A stretch of 42,622 bases of DNA, from assembly GCA_010906935.1 (NCBI GenBank), contig JAAFHC010000017.1:1-42622 (forward strand), given 5' to 3'. Numbering within the stretch: the stretch's first letter is position 1; each line of letters starts with the position of its first letter. Origin of the DNA: Gelidibacter sp. Its GTDB lineage: Bacteria > Bacteroidota > Bacteroidia > Flavobacteriales > Flavobacteriaceae. The notes under the pieces are model-generated. The model searched no databases. It worked only from the letters and a program-made list of their open reading frames with translations, and was not told the origin of the DNA. This document shows, in pieces, positions 1-8,195 of this stretch. Both the position numbers and the translations under genes were made by a program.

Positions 1-1824
1 GCTTTAAAATCATTGCCGGCAGGTTCTATTGAAAAAATTGAAGTCATCACAAATCCGGGCGCAAAGTATGATGCTTCTGCATTAAGTGTTATCAATATCA
101 TTCTAAAAAAAGGAAAAGACGAAGGTTTAAACTCTTCAATAACAGCAACTGGCGGTTATAAAGATTATTATGGAGGATTAATTACTTTAAACAATAAATC
201 AAAAAACCTAAACTTTTTTTTCAATACGTCCTTCAATCACAGCAATCCAGTGATATCAGCCTCTTCAGAAAATGAATATTTTTTGAATAATGTTACAACT
301 TCATTTTTGAATGAAAACAGTGAATTCAACAGTAAAAAGGATGCTTTTTACGGTACCATTGGCACAGATTTCTATTTATCAAAAAGCACAACGCTTTCAA
401 CAAGCATAAATTTTCAAAATATAATTAATAAAAGCAACACACTAACGACTTCAAATATTTTTGACGCTTCAATGACTCCTACAACTTCCAATGACAGGAC
501 GCATATTGGAAAATTGGAAAATGAAATGTTTGAATTTGTGGTTGATTTTGAACACAATTTTAAAAAAGAAGGCCAGCAGTTAACTTCCAGCATCTTATTT
601 TCAAAAGATATTTACGATATCACCAATACAATATCCAACACCAATGCAGCTTTCACTAACCAAGCCTACACCGAAAAAAATAAGCTGCAGAATACTTCAT
701 TTGAAATAAATTTTATAAGTCCAATCGGCAAAACTTCTGCCTATTCTTTTGGATATAAAGGAAATATTGGAAAAGTGCCTTTCAGGTATTCCAGCGTCAC
801 AGATGATCGCAATATTGATTATTCCGAAAATTTGAACGCCGTATTTGTTGAATTTGAAAATGAAAGTGAAAAATTTTATTATGGATTAGGACTCAGAGCT
901 GAATTTTTGGAATTAAAAGCCGATTATTTATATTTAAATACCTCTCAAAAAAACAATTTTGATAAAATTTTTCCAACCGTTTATTTAAAATATACGCTAA
1001 GCGATTCAAAAAGTTTAAGCTTAAGTTATTCCAAAAAAATGTTCTCGCCTTCCTATCAAAGTTTACAGCCTTTTGAACAAAAATATAGCGAGACATCATC
1101 ATATATTGGAAATCCGGCATTGAACCCAATTTATATTGATGCTTCAAATTTAGGATATATGTATAATGGCAATAAAATAATGTTTTCATCTTCACTGTTT
1201 TTTAACAGGTATAATGATTATTGGGAAAATGTGACTTACGAAACTGGCGAACAAATAAATGGGGTAAATAAAATTATCACGACCCCCGTAAATGTTGGAA
1301 AATTAGACTATTATGGTATTGATGTGACAACAACTTATAAACCTGCCAAGATTTTAAACTTTACAGGAAATATAAACCTTTACAATTTGGATCAATCAGG
1401 AATTTATGAATCGGTAAATTTAGCCAATGAAACCATTGTTAAAAATTACAATCACGCCAGTTTTAATGGTTCATTCAGCCTACTTACCCAATTAAAAATA
1501 CCGAAAGCATTTGATTTTCAAATAAATGCAAAACATTTTTTAATTTCAAAAGGTGCCTATTCCACAAGAAAAGCCTATACTTACGCAAGTGCAGCAATCA
1601 ATAAAGATTTCTTCAATAAAGACGCGTCTATTAGTTTAACTGTTGATGATTTATTTAAATCGTACAAAACCGATAGAGATCGATTTGATACCAACTATTT
1701 TTCAAAAAGTGTTATCGAAGATAAATACAGAACCATCTTGCTTTCTTTTACTTATAGATTTAACCAAAGTAAAAAAGACAGAAGAATTGATTTTGAGAAA
1801 AAGGAATTCAAACCCAATTACTAA
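1..1824 (+). CDS. TonB-dependent receptor-like outer-membrane beta-barrel protein, 5' truncated by the window
   Basis: The frame is open from base 1. The track's start at base 13 is an internal TTG, so the real N-terminus (signal peptide, carboxypeptidase-like domain, most of the plug) lies outside the window. The first residues, including IEKIEVITNPGAKYDA and INIILKKGK, match the end of a TonB plug domain. The remaining ~560 residues are rich in alternating aromatic/polar strands and end in SFTYRFNQ, as in the OMP_b-brl_3 barrel family. The protein resembles the complete receptor at 2424-4907 in both the plug end and the C-terminal motif, so the two are paralogs. Family knowledge suggests uptake of a ligand across the outer membrane. 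The substrate cannot be read from the sequence, and no SusD partner is visible. Confidence 0.85.
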   Translation, partial: ALKSLPAGSIEKIEVITNPGAKYDASALSVINIILKKGKDEGLNSSITATGGYKDYYGGLITLNNKSKNLNFFFNTSFNHSNPVISASSENEYFLNNVTTSFLNENSEFNSKKDAFYGTIGTDFYLSKSTTLSTSINFQNIINKSNTLTTSNIFDASMTPTTSNDRTHIGKLENEMFEFVVDFEHNFKKEGQQLTSSILFSKDIYDITNTISNTNAAFTNQAYTEKNKLQNTSFEINFISPIGKTSAYSFGYKGNIGKVPFRYSSVTDDRNIDYSENLNAVFVEFENESEKFYYGLGLRAEFLELKADYLYLNTSQKNNFDKIFPTVYLKYTLSDSKSLSLSYSKKMFSPSYQSLQPFEQKYSETSSYIGNPALNPIYIDASNLGYMYNGNKIMFSSSLFFNRYNDYWENVTYETGEQINGVNKIITTPVNVGKLDYYGIDVTTTYKPAKILNFTGNINLYNLDQSGIYESVNLANETIVKNYNHASFNGSFSLLTQLKIPKAFDFQINAKHFLISKGAYSTRKAYTYASAAINKDFFNKDASISLTVDDLFKSYKTDRDRFDTNYFSKSVIEDKYRTILLSFTYRFNQSKKDRRIDFEKKEFKPNY

Positions 1825-1828
1825 TTGT

Positions 1829-1836
1829 TATTTTTG
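1829..1836 (+). promoter_or_regulatory. Candidate -7 promoter box for arsC
   Basis: TATTTTTG fits the Bacteroidota -7 consensus TAnnTTTG and sits 14 bp before the ArsC-like start codon, giving a leader of about 10 nt. I see no clear -33 TTG. The gene may be co-transcribed with the receptor, expressed from this box, or both. Confidence 0.4.
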
Positions 1837-1850
1837 AACAACTAAAATTC

Positions 1851-2189
1851 ATGAAAATTTATCACAATCCGCGTTGTGGAAAAAGCAGAGAAGGTTTGAC
1901 CATATTACAGGAATCTAAATTATCTTTTGAAATTATCAATTATTTAGAAAATCCACTTTCAACAGTCGAATTAACTGAGATTATTAAATTATTGGGCATT
2001 GCTCCCATTGATTTGGTTCGAAAAAATGAAGCTATTTGGAAAGAAAATTATAAATCCAAAAACCTGTCAGATTCCGAAATCATCAATGCCATGGTTAAAA
2101 ATCCAAAACTCATTGAACGGCCAATTGTAATTAACAATCGCAGAGCTGTAATTGGACGCCCGCCAGAACTCATAAAATCCATTTTATAA
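1851..2189 (+). CDS. arsC: ArsC-family reductase (arsenate reductase, glutaredoxin type)
   Basis: This 112-aa protein has the usual length for the ArsC/Spx thioredoxin-fold family. The N-terminal NPRCGKSR carries the single catalytic Cys at residue 9 in the CxxS-like context of ArsC. RPIV near residue 91 supplies the conserved Arg of the anion pocket. The family reduces arsenate to arsenite with glutathione/glutaredoxin, but Bacteroidota often carry such a gene with no ars operon, as here: no arsB, acr3 or arsR is nearby. The true substrate is therefore uncertain. The gene follows the first receptor by 26 bp on the same strand and may be read through from it. Confidence 0.8.
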   Translation: MKIYHNPRCGKSREGLTILQESKLSFEIINYLENPLSTVELTEIIKLLGIAPIDLVRKNEAIWKENYKSKNLSDSEIINAMVKNPKLIERPIVINNRRAVIGRPPELIKSIL

Positions 2190-2204
2190 ATTTTATGAGT
2201 TTAT

Positions 2205-2223
2205 TAACAGTTTTAGGCTGTTA
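2205..2223 (+). terminator. Weak hairpin after arsC
   Basis: TAACAG and CTGTTA form a short stem around a 7-nt loop 15 bp after the arsC stop. There is no long T tract, so termination here is only possible. Confidence 0.25.
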
Positions 2224-2349
2224 AAAATTGAAATATTCTTTATTATCTATTTCATTCATTTATTTTTTAGTTTACTTATAATCATTAAGTTACATATTTA
2301 TTAAACACTAAATTAGCATCGTTAAAACTTTTCATTTCCATTCGCACTC

Positions 2350-2395
2350 GTTAACACTAGTTAACATAAAAGCATTTGGGCAACCACTATATTTG
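2350..2395 (+). promoter_or_regulatory. Promoter region of the second receptor: GTTAAC repeat plus -7 box
   Basis: TATATTTG at 2388-2395 is a perfect -7 box, 28 bp before the ATG. Just upstream, GTTAAC-ACTA-GTTAAC (2350-2365) places two copies of the 6-bp palindrome GTTAAC 10 bp apart. That covers the expected -33 position, where no TTG is present. Such an arrangement could be an operator; the regulator is unknown. Confidence 0.45.
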
Positions 2396-2423
2396 TACCA
2401 TCATTAAACTTTAAAACCAATTC

Positions 2424-4907
2424 ATGAAAAAAAATATATTTTTATTTATATTTAGCCTATTCATACTTAATTTAGGCGCAACAAATACCACCAATCCTAT
2501 CGAAAAAATTGCTTTAACAGGAAAAGTTGTAGATAAAGACACCAAACAGCCTTTAGAATACGCCACCATCGTTATTAAATCTTTAGATGGCAAAATTATA
2601 ACCGGCGGTATCACTGATGCAAAAGGAGAATTTAATATTCAAGTTGTAAAAGGCGTTTACGATATTTCTGTCGAATTTATTTCCTTTAAAACAAAGACAT
2701 TCAAAAGCAAAGAAATTTCTGGAAATACTGATTTAGATACCATTACGTTGGAAGTTGATGCCCAAACTTTAAATGAAGTGGTGGTTATTGCTGAAAAAAG
2801 CACTGTTGAAATTAGACTAGACAAAAAAATATACAATGTTGGGAAAGACATGACCGTAAAAGGCGGAACTGCCAGCGATGTGTTAGACAATGTGCCTTCG
2901 GTTTCTGTGGATGTAGAAGGAAATGTAAGTTTGAGAGGCAGTGAAAACGTGCGTATTTTAATCAATGGAAAACCATCAGGTTTGGTAGGTATGAGCAGTA
3001 CAGACGCGTTGCGTCAATTGCCAGCTGACGCCATTGAAAAAGTGGAAGTTATTACGAGCCCGTCGGCGCGTTATGATGCTGAAGGAACTGCAGGAATCTT
3101 AAATATCATTCTTAGAAAAGGAAAAGCGATTGGATTTAACGGCTCTGTTTCTGCTTCCGCAGGAATTCCAGATAATTATGGTCTTTCAGCCAATTTAAAT
3201 TACAGAACAAATAAAGCAAATTATTTCGCGAGCGGTGGATATAATTACAGAAATGCTCCGGGAAGCTCAAAAAGCGCTGTAACCTATTTATTTCCTTCAG
3301 TAAACCAGCCAAAGTATAGAAATGAAACTACAGATTACGACCGAAAAAACGACAGCTATAATGCCCGATTTGGGACGGAATATTTTTTAACTGACAAAAC
3401 ATCTTTGACCGGAACCATTTTATATCGTGAATCTGATGGTGAAGACTTGTCAACAAACACAAGTAAGGAATACGATGCCAATAAAATTTTGACCCGCACC
3501 AATAAACGGGTTGAAATTGAAAATGAAAAAGATATCACTAAAGAGTATGCTTTAAACTTTATGCACGATTTTAATAAAGACGGACATAAATTAACGTTAG
3601 ATTTTCAATATGAAAATAGTATTGAAAATAGCAATGCGTTTATTTCCGACAGCAATCCAGAAAGAAATTCAACCGACAATGAAACTAAAAATATTTTAAT
3701 TAAAGGTGATTATGTATTGCCAATAGGTGAAAATTCACAATTTGAATTTGGTTTTAATACCGATTTAAATAAATTAAATGCTGATTATTTGGTTGAAGAA
3801 TTTAATGATTCTACAAATCAATTTGAAAATAATACCAATTTTTCCAATACTTTGGATTTTGAACAAAATGTATATGCCGTTTATTCTCAATATGGAAATA
3901 AAGTCAATAAATTTTCTTACTTGTTAGGGTTGAGGATGGAAAATACAGACAGAAAAATTAGCTTATTGCAAACCAATGAAAATTTCGACAAAAATTTCAC
4001 TGAATTTTTTCCAACAGTTAATTTAGGATTGGAATTTAGCGATTCAGAAAGCGTAACGTTGGGATATAACAGAAGGTTAAGCCGACCGCGCCATTGGTTT
4101 TTAAATCCGTTCGAATCACGCACCAGTCAAACCTATGTCAGAACAGGAAATGTTAATTTAGACCCGACTTATACCAACGCATTCGATTTGGGATATTTAA
4201 AAAGATGGGAAAAATTAACTTTGAATTCATCAGTTTATTATCAACATGCTATTAATAATATTGAAATGGCGCAAAAGGAAGAATGGAGAGATCCCAAAGG
4301 TAATACAATCATATATGATCCATTGAACCCAGATACTGATCCAGAACAAAACCCAGACTTAACACTTGTAATTATTACCACTCCTATTAATTTAAGTTCA
4401 CAAGACCGATATGGTTTTGAATTTACCACCAATTACAGCCCCCTTAAATGGTGGAAAATCACCAACAGTTTCAACTTTTTTAAATCAGTAACTAGTGGAG
4501 ATTATAATGGCATAAATTATGATTCTGAAAATGTGAGTTGGTTTACCCGATTGAATTCCAGAATTTCTTTACCTGGCGGAATAGATTGGCAAACAAGCGG
4601 CATGTATATGGGACCTTCAGAAAGTGCTCGATCTAAAAGAAAAGCCATGGTTAGTTTAAATTTAGCCTTCAGTAAAGATATATTAAAAGAAAAAGGCACT
4701 TTGGCTTTAAATGTTAGTGATTTGTTAAATACACGAAAACGAGAATCTACCGATTATTCTCCAACAACGATTGCTGAAAATGAGTTTCAATGGCGTAAAA
4801 GACAAGTTATGTTGAATTTCACTTATAGATTTAATCAAAAGAAAAAACCACAAAGACAAGAGCGCGACGAAAATGGTGGCGGAGATGACGGAATGTTTGG
4901 AGGATAA
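2424..4907 (+). CDS. TonB-dependent receptor-like outer-membrane beta-barrel protein with carboxypeptidase-like N-terminal domain
   Basis: This 827-aa protein has a typical signal peptide (MKKNIFLFIFSLFILNLGA). A carboxypeptidase-like regulatory domain follows (about residues 28-115, with TGKVVDKDTKQPLEYA and GxxTDAKGEF). Then comes a TonB plug (about 120-235, with SVSVDVEGNVSLRG and IEKVEVITSP), and an OMP_b-brl_3 barrel extends to the end. The C-terminus is FTYRFNQKKK followed by a charged Gly/Asp tail, which is unusual after the last strand. It is paralogous to the truncated gene at the window start. The family imports or binds ligands at the outer membrane with TonB/ExbBD energy. The ligand is not recognisable, and no SusD-like lipoprotein is adjacent. 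A strong terminator follows, so this looks like a single-gene unit. Confidence 0.9.
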   Translation: MKKNIFLFIFSLFILNLGATNTTNPIEKIALTGKVVDKDTKQPLEYATIVIKSLDGKIITGGITDAKGEFNIQVVKGVYDISVEFISFKTKTFKSKEISGNTDLDTITLEVDAQTLNEVVVIAEKSTVEIRLDKKIYNVGKDMTVKGGTASDVLDNVPSVSVDVEGNVSLRGSENVRILINGKPSGLVGMSSTDALRQLPADAIEKVEVITSPSARYDAEGTAGILNIILRKGKAIGFNGSVSASAGIPDNYGLSANLNYRTNKANYFASGGYNYRNAPGSSKSAVTYLFPSVNQPKYRNETTDYDRKNDSYNARFGTEYFLTDKTSLTGTILYRESDGEDLSTNTSKEYDANKILTRTNKRVEIENEKDITKEYALNFMHDFNKDGHKLTLDFQYENSIENSNAFISDSNPERNSTDNETKNILIKGDYVLPIGENSQFEFGFNTDLNKLNADYLVEEFNDSTNQFENNTNFSNTLDFEQNVYAVYSQYGNKVNKFSYLLGLRMENTDRKISLLQTNENFDKNFTEFFPTVNLGLEFSDSESVTLGYNRRLSRPRHWFLNPFESRTSQTYVRTGNVNLDPTYTNAFDLGYLKRWEKLTLNSSVYYQHAINNIEMAQKEEWRDPKGNTIIYDPLNPDTDPEQNPDLTLVIITTPINLSSQDRYGFEFTTNYSPLKWWKITNSFNFFKSVTSGDYNGINYDSENVSWFTRLNSRISLPGGIDWQTSGMYMGPSESARSKRKAMVSLNLAFSKDILKEKGTLALNVSDLLNTRKRESTDYSPTTIAENEFQWRKRQVMLNFTYRFNQKKKPQRQERDENGGGDDGMFGG

Positions 4908-4917
4908 ATTAATCAAC

Positions 4918-4949
4918 AAAAAAGGGCAATTTTTCAATTGCCCTTTTTT
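4918..4949. terminator. Rho-independent terminator, probably bidirectional
   Basis: A 14-bp stem (AAAAAAGGGCAATT / AATTGCCCTTTTTT) closes a 4-nt loop and ends in T tracts on both strands. It follows the receptor gene and also faces the small minus-strand gene at 4970-5140, so it can serve both. Confidence 0.85.
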
Positions 4950-4969
4950 TATATCATATAATTAAAATA

Positions 4970-5140
4970 TTATTGTTTTCTAGCTGCCGCTTTATCTTCC
5001 TTTCTATATTTCCAAGATTCTTTAAAATACCCGAACAACCAATAAGGAATTACGAAGGTTATTAAAAAAATCATTAACCAAAATCCCATCGTGAAAATGG
5101 TTAAGAAAACTAAAAATCCTGAAAACTGCGATAAATCCAT
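4970..5140 (-). CDS. Small membrane protein, 56 aa (not in the ORF track)
   Basis: I translated this frame by hand: ATG at 5140, TAA at 4970. The protein starts MDLSQFSGFLVFL and continues as a strongly hydrophobic stretch of about 35 residues (one long or two short membrane segments). It ends in a basic tail with KESWKYRKEDKAAARKQ. It falls below the track's 60-codon limit. Support for a real gene includes a canonical promoter 30 bp upstream (TTTG-N21-TATTTTTG), a terminator just after the stop, and the positive-inside tail typical of small inner-membrane proteins. No family is recognised. An FNR-like site lies further upstream, so low-oxygen control is possible. Conservation in related genomes would be the deciding test. 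Confidence 0.7.
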   Translation of the reverse strand: MDLSQFSGFLVFLTIFTMGFWLMIFLITFVIPYWLFGYFKESWKYRKEDKAAARKQ

Positions 5141-5169
5141 AACTTTTTAAGGTTGTTTTTTAATAATTA

Positions 5170-5202
5170 CAAAAATAGTGTTTATTTTTAATTTATCACA
5201 AA
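5170..5202 (-). promoter_or_regulatory. Promoter of the 56-aa membrane protein gene
   Basis: Reading the minus strand, TTTG (5199-5202) and TATTTTTG (5170-5177) are separated by 21 bp, within the spacing usual for Flavobacterium promoters (TTG, about 17-23 bp, TAnnTTTG). The predicted leader is about 25 nt. Confidence 0.55.
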
Positions 5203-5222
5203 AATTTTATTTTTTTTAAAAG

Positions 5223-5234
5223 TGATATTTCTCA
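5223..5234. promoter_or_regulatory. Possible FNR-like site between the small membrane gene and fumC
   Basis: TGATATTTCTCA differs by one base from the site in front of ccoS (TGATATTTGTCA) and keeps TGA-N6-TCA. Its centre is 58.5 bp from the downstream edge of the -7 box of the small gene, 23 bp (about two helical turns) further than at the three stronger sites. It could alternatively act on fumC. The geometry is less convincing than at pta, ccoS and ccoI. Confidence 0.35.
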
Positions 5235-5261
5235 CCAAATGAATCAAAAAAAATGGGCAAC

Positions 5262-5296
5262 TTTGATAGACTAAAAAGTGAGAATTGGTAACTTTG
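5262..5296 (+). promoter_or_regulatory. Candidate fumC promoter
   Basis: TTTG (5262-5265), then 23 bp, then TAACTTTG (5289-5296) fits the Bacteroidota promoter pattern and would give a leader of about 95 nt. A second -7-like box, TAAGTTTG, lies at 5315-5322 with TTTG 18 bp upstream. Which one is used cannot be decided from the sequence. Confidence 0.4.
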
Positions 5297-5394
5297 TCAT
5301 TTACTGATGAGTTATAAGTTTGCTAAATACTTGATCCCAGTTACCGAATACTTAAAAATTCAATTGACAAATAAAAAACAATAATTATTTACAT

Positions 5395-6792
5395 ATGAAA
5401 TATAGAATAGAAAAAGACACTATGGGAAATGTTGAAGTTCCTGCCAATAAATATTGGGGTGCCCAAACAGAACGTTCTCGAAACAATTTCAAAATTGGGC
5501 CTACAGCCTCCATGCCATTAGAAATTATTTACGGATTTGCTTACCTTAAAAAAGCGGCTGCTCATGCAAATTGTGAATTAGGCGTGCTTCCAGAAAAAAA
5601 ACGAGATATCATTTCAGCTGTTTGCGATGAAATTTTAGAAGGAAAACACGACGACCAATTTCCATTGGTTATTTGGCAAACCGGCTCCGGAACCCAAAGC
5701 AATATGAATTGCAATGAAGTGATTGCAAATCGCGCCCACGAAATGTTAGGTGGTGTTATTGGCGAAGGCGAAAAAACCATTCAACCTAATGACGATGTAA
5801 ACAAATCACAATCGAGCAATGATACTTTCCCAACAGGAATGCATATTGCCTGTTATAAAATGATTATTGACATTACCATTCCGGGAGTTGAAAAATTGCG
5901 CGATACTTTAAAAGCGAAATCTGAAGCATTTAAAGATGTGGTAAAAATTGGCCGTACACATTTAATGGACGCAACGCCGTTAACAGTCGGACAAGAATTC
6001 TCTGGCTATGTTTCGCAATTAGACCACGGTTTAAGAGCGTTAAAAAACACCCTATCGCATTTATCTGAATTGGCTTTAGGAGGAACCGCTGTTGGTACCG
6101 GAATGAATACGCCAAAAGGATACGATGTTTTGGTAGCTAAAAAAATAGCGGAATTTACCGGATTGCCTTTTATCACTGCCGAAAATAAATTTGAAGCACT
6201 GGCTTCGCACGATGCCATTGTGGAAAGTCACGGTGCCTTAAAATTATTGGCGGTTTCCTTAAACAAAATTGCGAACGATATTCGTATGATGGCTTCCGGA
6301 CCACGCTCAGGTATTGGGGAATTAATTATTCCAGCAAACGAACCAGGAAGTTCAATTATGCCAGGAAAAGTAAATCCAACCCAAGCTGAAGCTTTAACCA
6401 TGGTTTGCGCACAAGTAATGGGTAACGACGTAGCCATAACCATTGGCGGAACTCAAGGCCATTATGAGTTAAATGTTTTTAAACCAATTATGGCTGTTAA
6501 CTTTTTGCAATCGGCCCGTTTACTTGGTGATGCCTGCGCTAGTTTTGACGAACATTGCGCTGTTGGTATTGAACCAAATTATTCGCGTATTACTGAATTG
6601 GTAAACAATTCGTTAATGTTGGTCACTGCCTTAAATACCAAAATCGGATATTATAAAGCCGCCGAAATAGCGAATACCGCGCATACAAACGGAACAACTT
6701 TAAAAGAAGAAGCTGTGCGTTTGGGCTATGTTACTGCGGAAGAATATGATGCTTGGGTAAAACCCGAAGAAATGATTGGTACGCTTAAATAG
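5395..6792 (+). CDS. fumC: Class II fumarate hydratase
   Basis: The protein is 465 aa, the standard length for FumC, and catalyses the reversible hydration of fumarate to L-malate in the citric acid cycle in the cytoplasm. Three conserved superfamily blocks are visible: [10 protein letters not shown] (about residues 97-106), [10 protein letters not shown] (about 186-195) and the signature [11 protein letters not shown] (about 318-328), whose Ser is the catalytic base. The start ATG gives the family N-terminus [14 protein letters not shown], and no better start exists. The gene is alone in its orientation, has its own promoter region, and is followed by a heptamer repeat and a shared palindromic terminator. 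This class is iron-sulfur free and oxygen stable. Confidence 0.97.
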   Translation: MKYRIEKDTMGNVEVPANKYWGAQTERSRNNFKIGPTASMPLEIIYGFAYLKKAAAHANCELGVLPEKKRDIISAVCDEILEGKHDDQFPLVIWQTGSGTQSNMNCNEVIANRAHEMLGGVIGEGEKTIQPNDDVNKSQSSNDTFPTGMHIACYKMIIDITIPGVEKLRDTLKAKSEAFKDVVKIGRTHLMDATPLTVGQEFSGYVSQLDHGLRALKNTLSHLSELALGGTAVGTGMNTPKGYDVLVAKKIAEFTGLPFITAENKFEALASHDAIVESHGALKLLAVSLNKIANDIRMMASGPRSGIGELIIPANEPGSSIMPGKVNPTQAEALTMVCAQVMGNDVAITIGGTQGHYELNVFKPIMAVNFLQSARLLGDACASFDEHCAVGIEPNYSRITELVNNSLMLVTALNTKIGYYKAAEIANTAHTNGTTLKEEAVRLGYVTAEEYDAWVKPEEMIGTLK

Positions 6793-6850
6793 TTTGAAGT
6801 TTCAAACTTCAAATTTGAAAATGAAGTTTCAAGTTTCAAGTTTGAAAATT
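6791..6850. repeat. Nested short inverted repeats after fumC
   Basis: The stretch is built from variants of GAAGTTT and AAACTTC, including the perfect GAAGTTT-C-AAACTTC. It runs directly into the TAACTTT array. It could fold into several alternative hairpins. No coding potential is seen. Confidence 0.6.
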
Positions 6851-6951
6851 TAACTTTTAACTTTTAACTTTTAACTTTTAACTTTTAACTTTTAACTTTT
6901 AACTTTTAACTTTTAACTTTTAACTTTTAACTTTTAACTTTTTTTAACTTT
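6851..6951. repeat. Heptamer tandem array (TAACTTT)13 plus one displaced unit
   Basis: Thirteen perfect copies of TAACTTT run from 6851 to 6941, then three extra T, then one more copy (6945-6951). It lies between the convergent fumC and ackA, downstream of both. Arrays of perfect 7-bp units mutate by slippage, so the copy number is likely to vary between strains. Confidence 0.95.
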
Positions 6952-6954
6952 TAA

Positions 6955-6996
6955 TCACAAAAAAAGCATTGAAAATTTTCAATGCTTTTTTTGTGA
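6955..6996. terminator. 42-bp perfect palindrome: bidirectional terminator of fumC and pta-ackA
   Basis: Two 21-bp arms (TCACAAAAAAAGCATTG... and its exact complement) meet with no unpaired spacer. The GC-containing core is flanked by A7/T7 tracts, so it works as an intrinsic terminator in both directions between convergent units. Confidence 0.85.
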
Positions 6997-7010
6997 TTTT
7001 ATTTTTTGAT

Positions 7011-8195
7011 CTAATTTAACAACTCAAAAGACTGTTTTGCAATTTCAACCTCTTCATTGGTTGGCACAATCAAAATTTTTGTTTTTGAATTTTCAGTATG
7101 AATTTCAGTGAGTATTTTTGCCCTGATATTATTTTTTTCTTCATCCAACGCTATTCCGAAATAGTCCATATTAGTACAAACCAACTTTCTAATAAAACTT
7201 GAATTTTCGCCAATTCCGGCAGTAAAAACAATGGCATCTAAACCGTTCATCGCGGCAGCATACGCGCCAATATATTTTTTAATTCGGTAAGCATTCATAT
7301 CCAATGCCAACTGACATTCTTTATTTCCTTTTTCTGCTTCCGATTCAATATCGCGTAAATCGCTGTAACCTGTCAGCCCAAACATACCGCTTTCTTTTTG
7401 AAGCAAATTATTTACTTCATCAAGCGAATAGCCCAAATTATTGACCAAATGAAAAATAATAGCGTGATCAATATCGCCGCTTCTGGTTCCCATAATAAGT
7501 CCGGTAACCGGTCCGAAACCAAGTGTGTGGTCAATACTTTTTCCATTTTTAACCGCAGTCATACTGCAGCCATTTCCCAAATGAATGGTAACTAATTTTG
7601 AATTTTCAATGCCCAAATGTGCAATGGCTTGTTCAGAAACATATTTATGGCTTGTTCCGTGGAAACCATACAAACGAATATTATTTTCGACCAAAAATTT
7701 TGTAGGAATTGCGTATTTATATGCTTCAACCGGAATAGTTTGGTGAAAAGCCGTATCGAAAACGGCAATTTGTTTTGCATTGGGAAAAAATGATTCTGCA
7801 ACAACAATGCCTTCATAATTTGCAGGATTGTGTTGAGGCGCCAACGAAAATAATTTTTTTATTTTGTCTTTAACAACTTGATTGATAATGGTTGTGTTTG
7901 AAAAAGTGCTTCCGCCGTGAACAACTCTGTGCCCAACTGCTTCTATTTCTAAAGTAGATTTTATAACCCCCACTTTTTCATCCAACAAAAAGTTGACAAC
8001 TTTTTCCAAACCAACAGTGTGATTTGGAATATCCATCACTTCATCAATTTTGGTATGATTTGACTTATAATGGATTTCAGCATCTTTTGAGCCAATCCGC
8101 TCCACCAATCCCGAACAAATAACTTCTTCTTCAGGCATCCTAAATAATTGATATTTAATAGATGAACTTCCTGAATTTATAACTAATATCTTCAT
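7011..8195 (-). CDS. ackA: Acetate kinase
   Basis: The protein is 394 aa, normal for AckA. It interconverts acetyl phosphate + ADP and acetate + ATP in the cytoplasm. Conserved blocks of the ASKHA fold are clear: NSGSSSIKYQ at residues 7-16, HGGSTF near 93, GFHGTSHKYV near 174, HLGNGCSM near 205, TRSGD and FTAGIGENS near 325. The start codon abuts the pta stop with no gap, so the two form an operon and are probably translationally coupled. Together they convert acetyl-CoA to acetate with ATP gain. The FNR-like site upstream of pta suggests higher expression at low oxygen. Confidence 0.97.
   Translation of the reverse strand: MKILVINSGSSSIKYQLFRMPEEEVICSGLVERIGSKDAEIHYKSNHTKIDEVMDIPNHTVGLEKVVNFLLDEKVGVIKSTLEIEAVGHRVVHGGSTFSNTTIINQVVKDKIKKLFSLAPQHNPANYEGIVVAESFFPNAKQIAVFDTAFHQTIPVEAYKYAIPTKFLVENNIRLYGFHGTSHKYVSEQAIAHLGIENSKLVTIHLGNGCSMTAVKNGKSIDHTLGFGPVTGLIMGTRSGDIDHAIIFHLVNNLGYSLDEVNNLLQKESGMFGLTGYSDLRDIESEAEKGNKECQLALDMNAYRIKKYIGAYAAAMNGLDAIVFTAGIGENSSFIRKLVCTNMDYFGIALDEEKNNIRAKILTEIHTENSKTKILIVPTNEEVEIAKQSFELLN

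Noticed and set aside
6851-6951. Possible CRISPR or iteron array
   Set aside because: The units are contiguous 7-mers with no spacers and no cas or rep gene nearby, so it is a simple tandem repeat.
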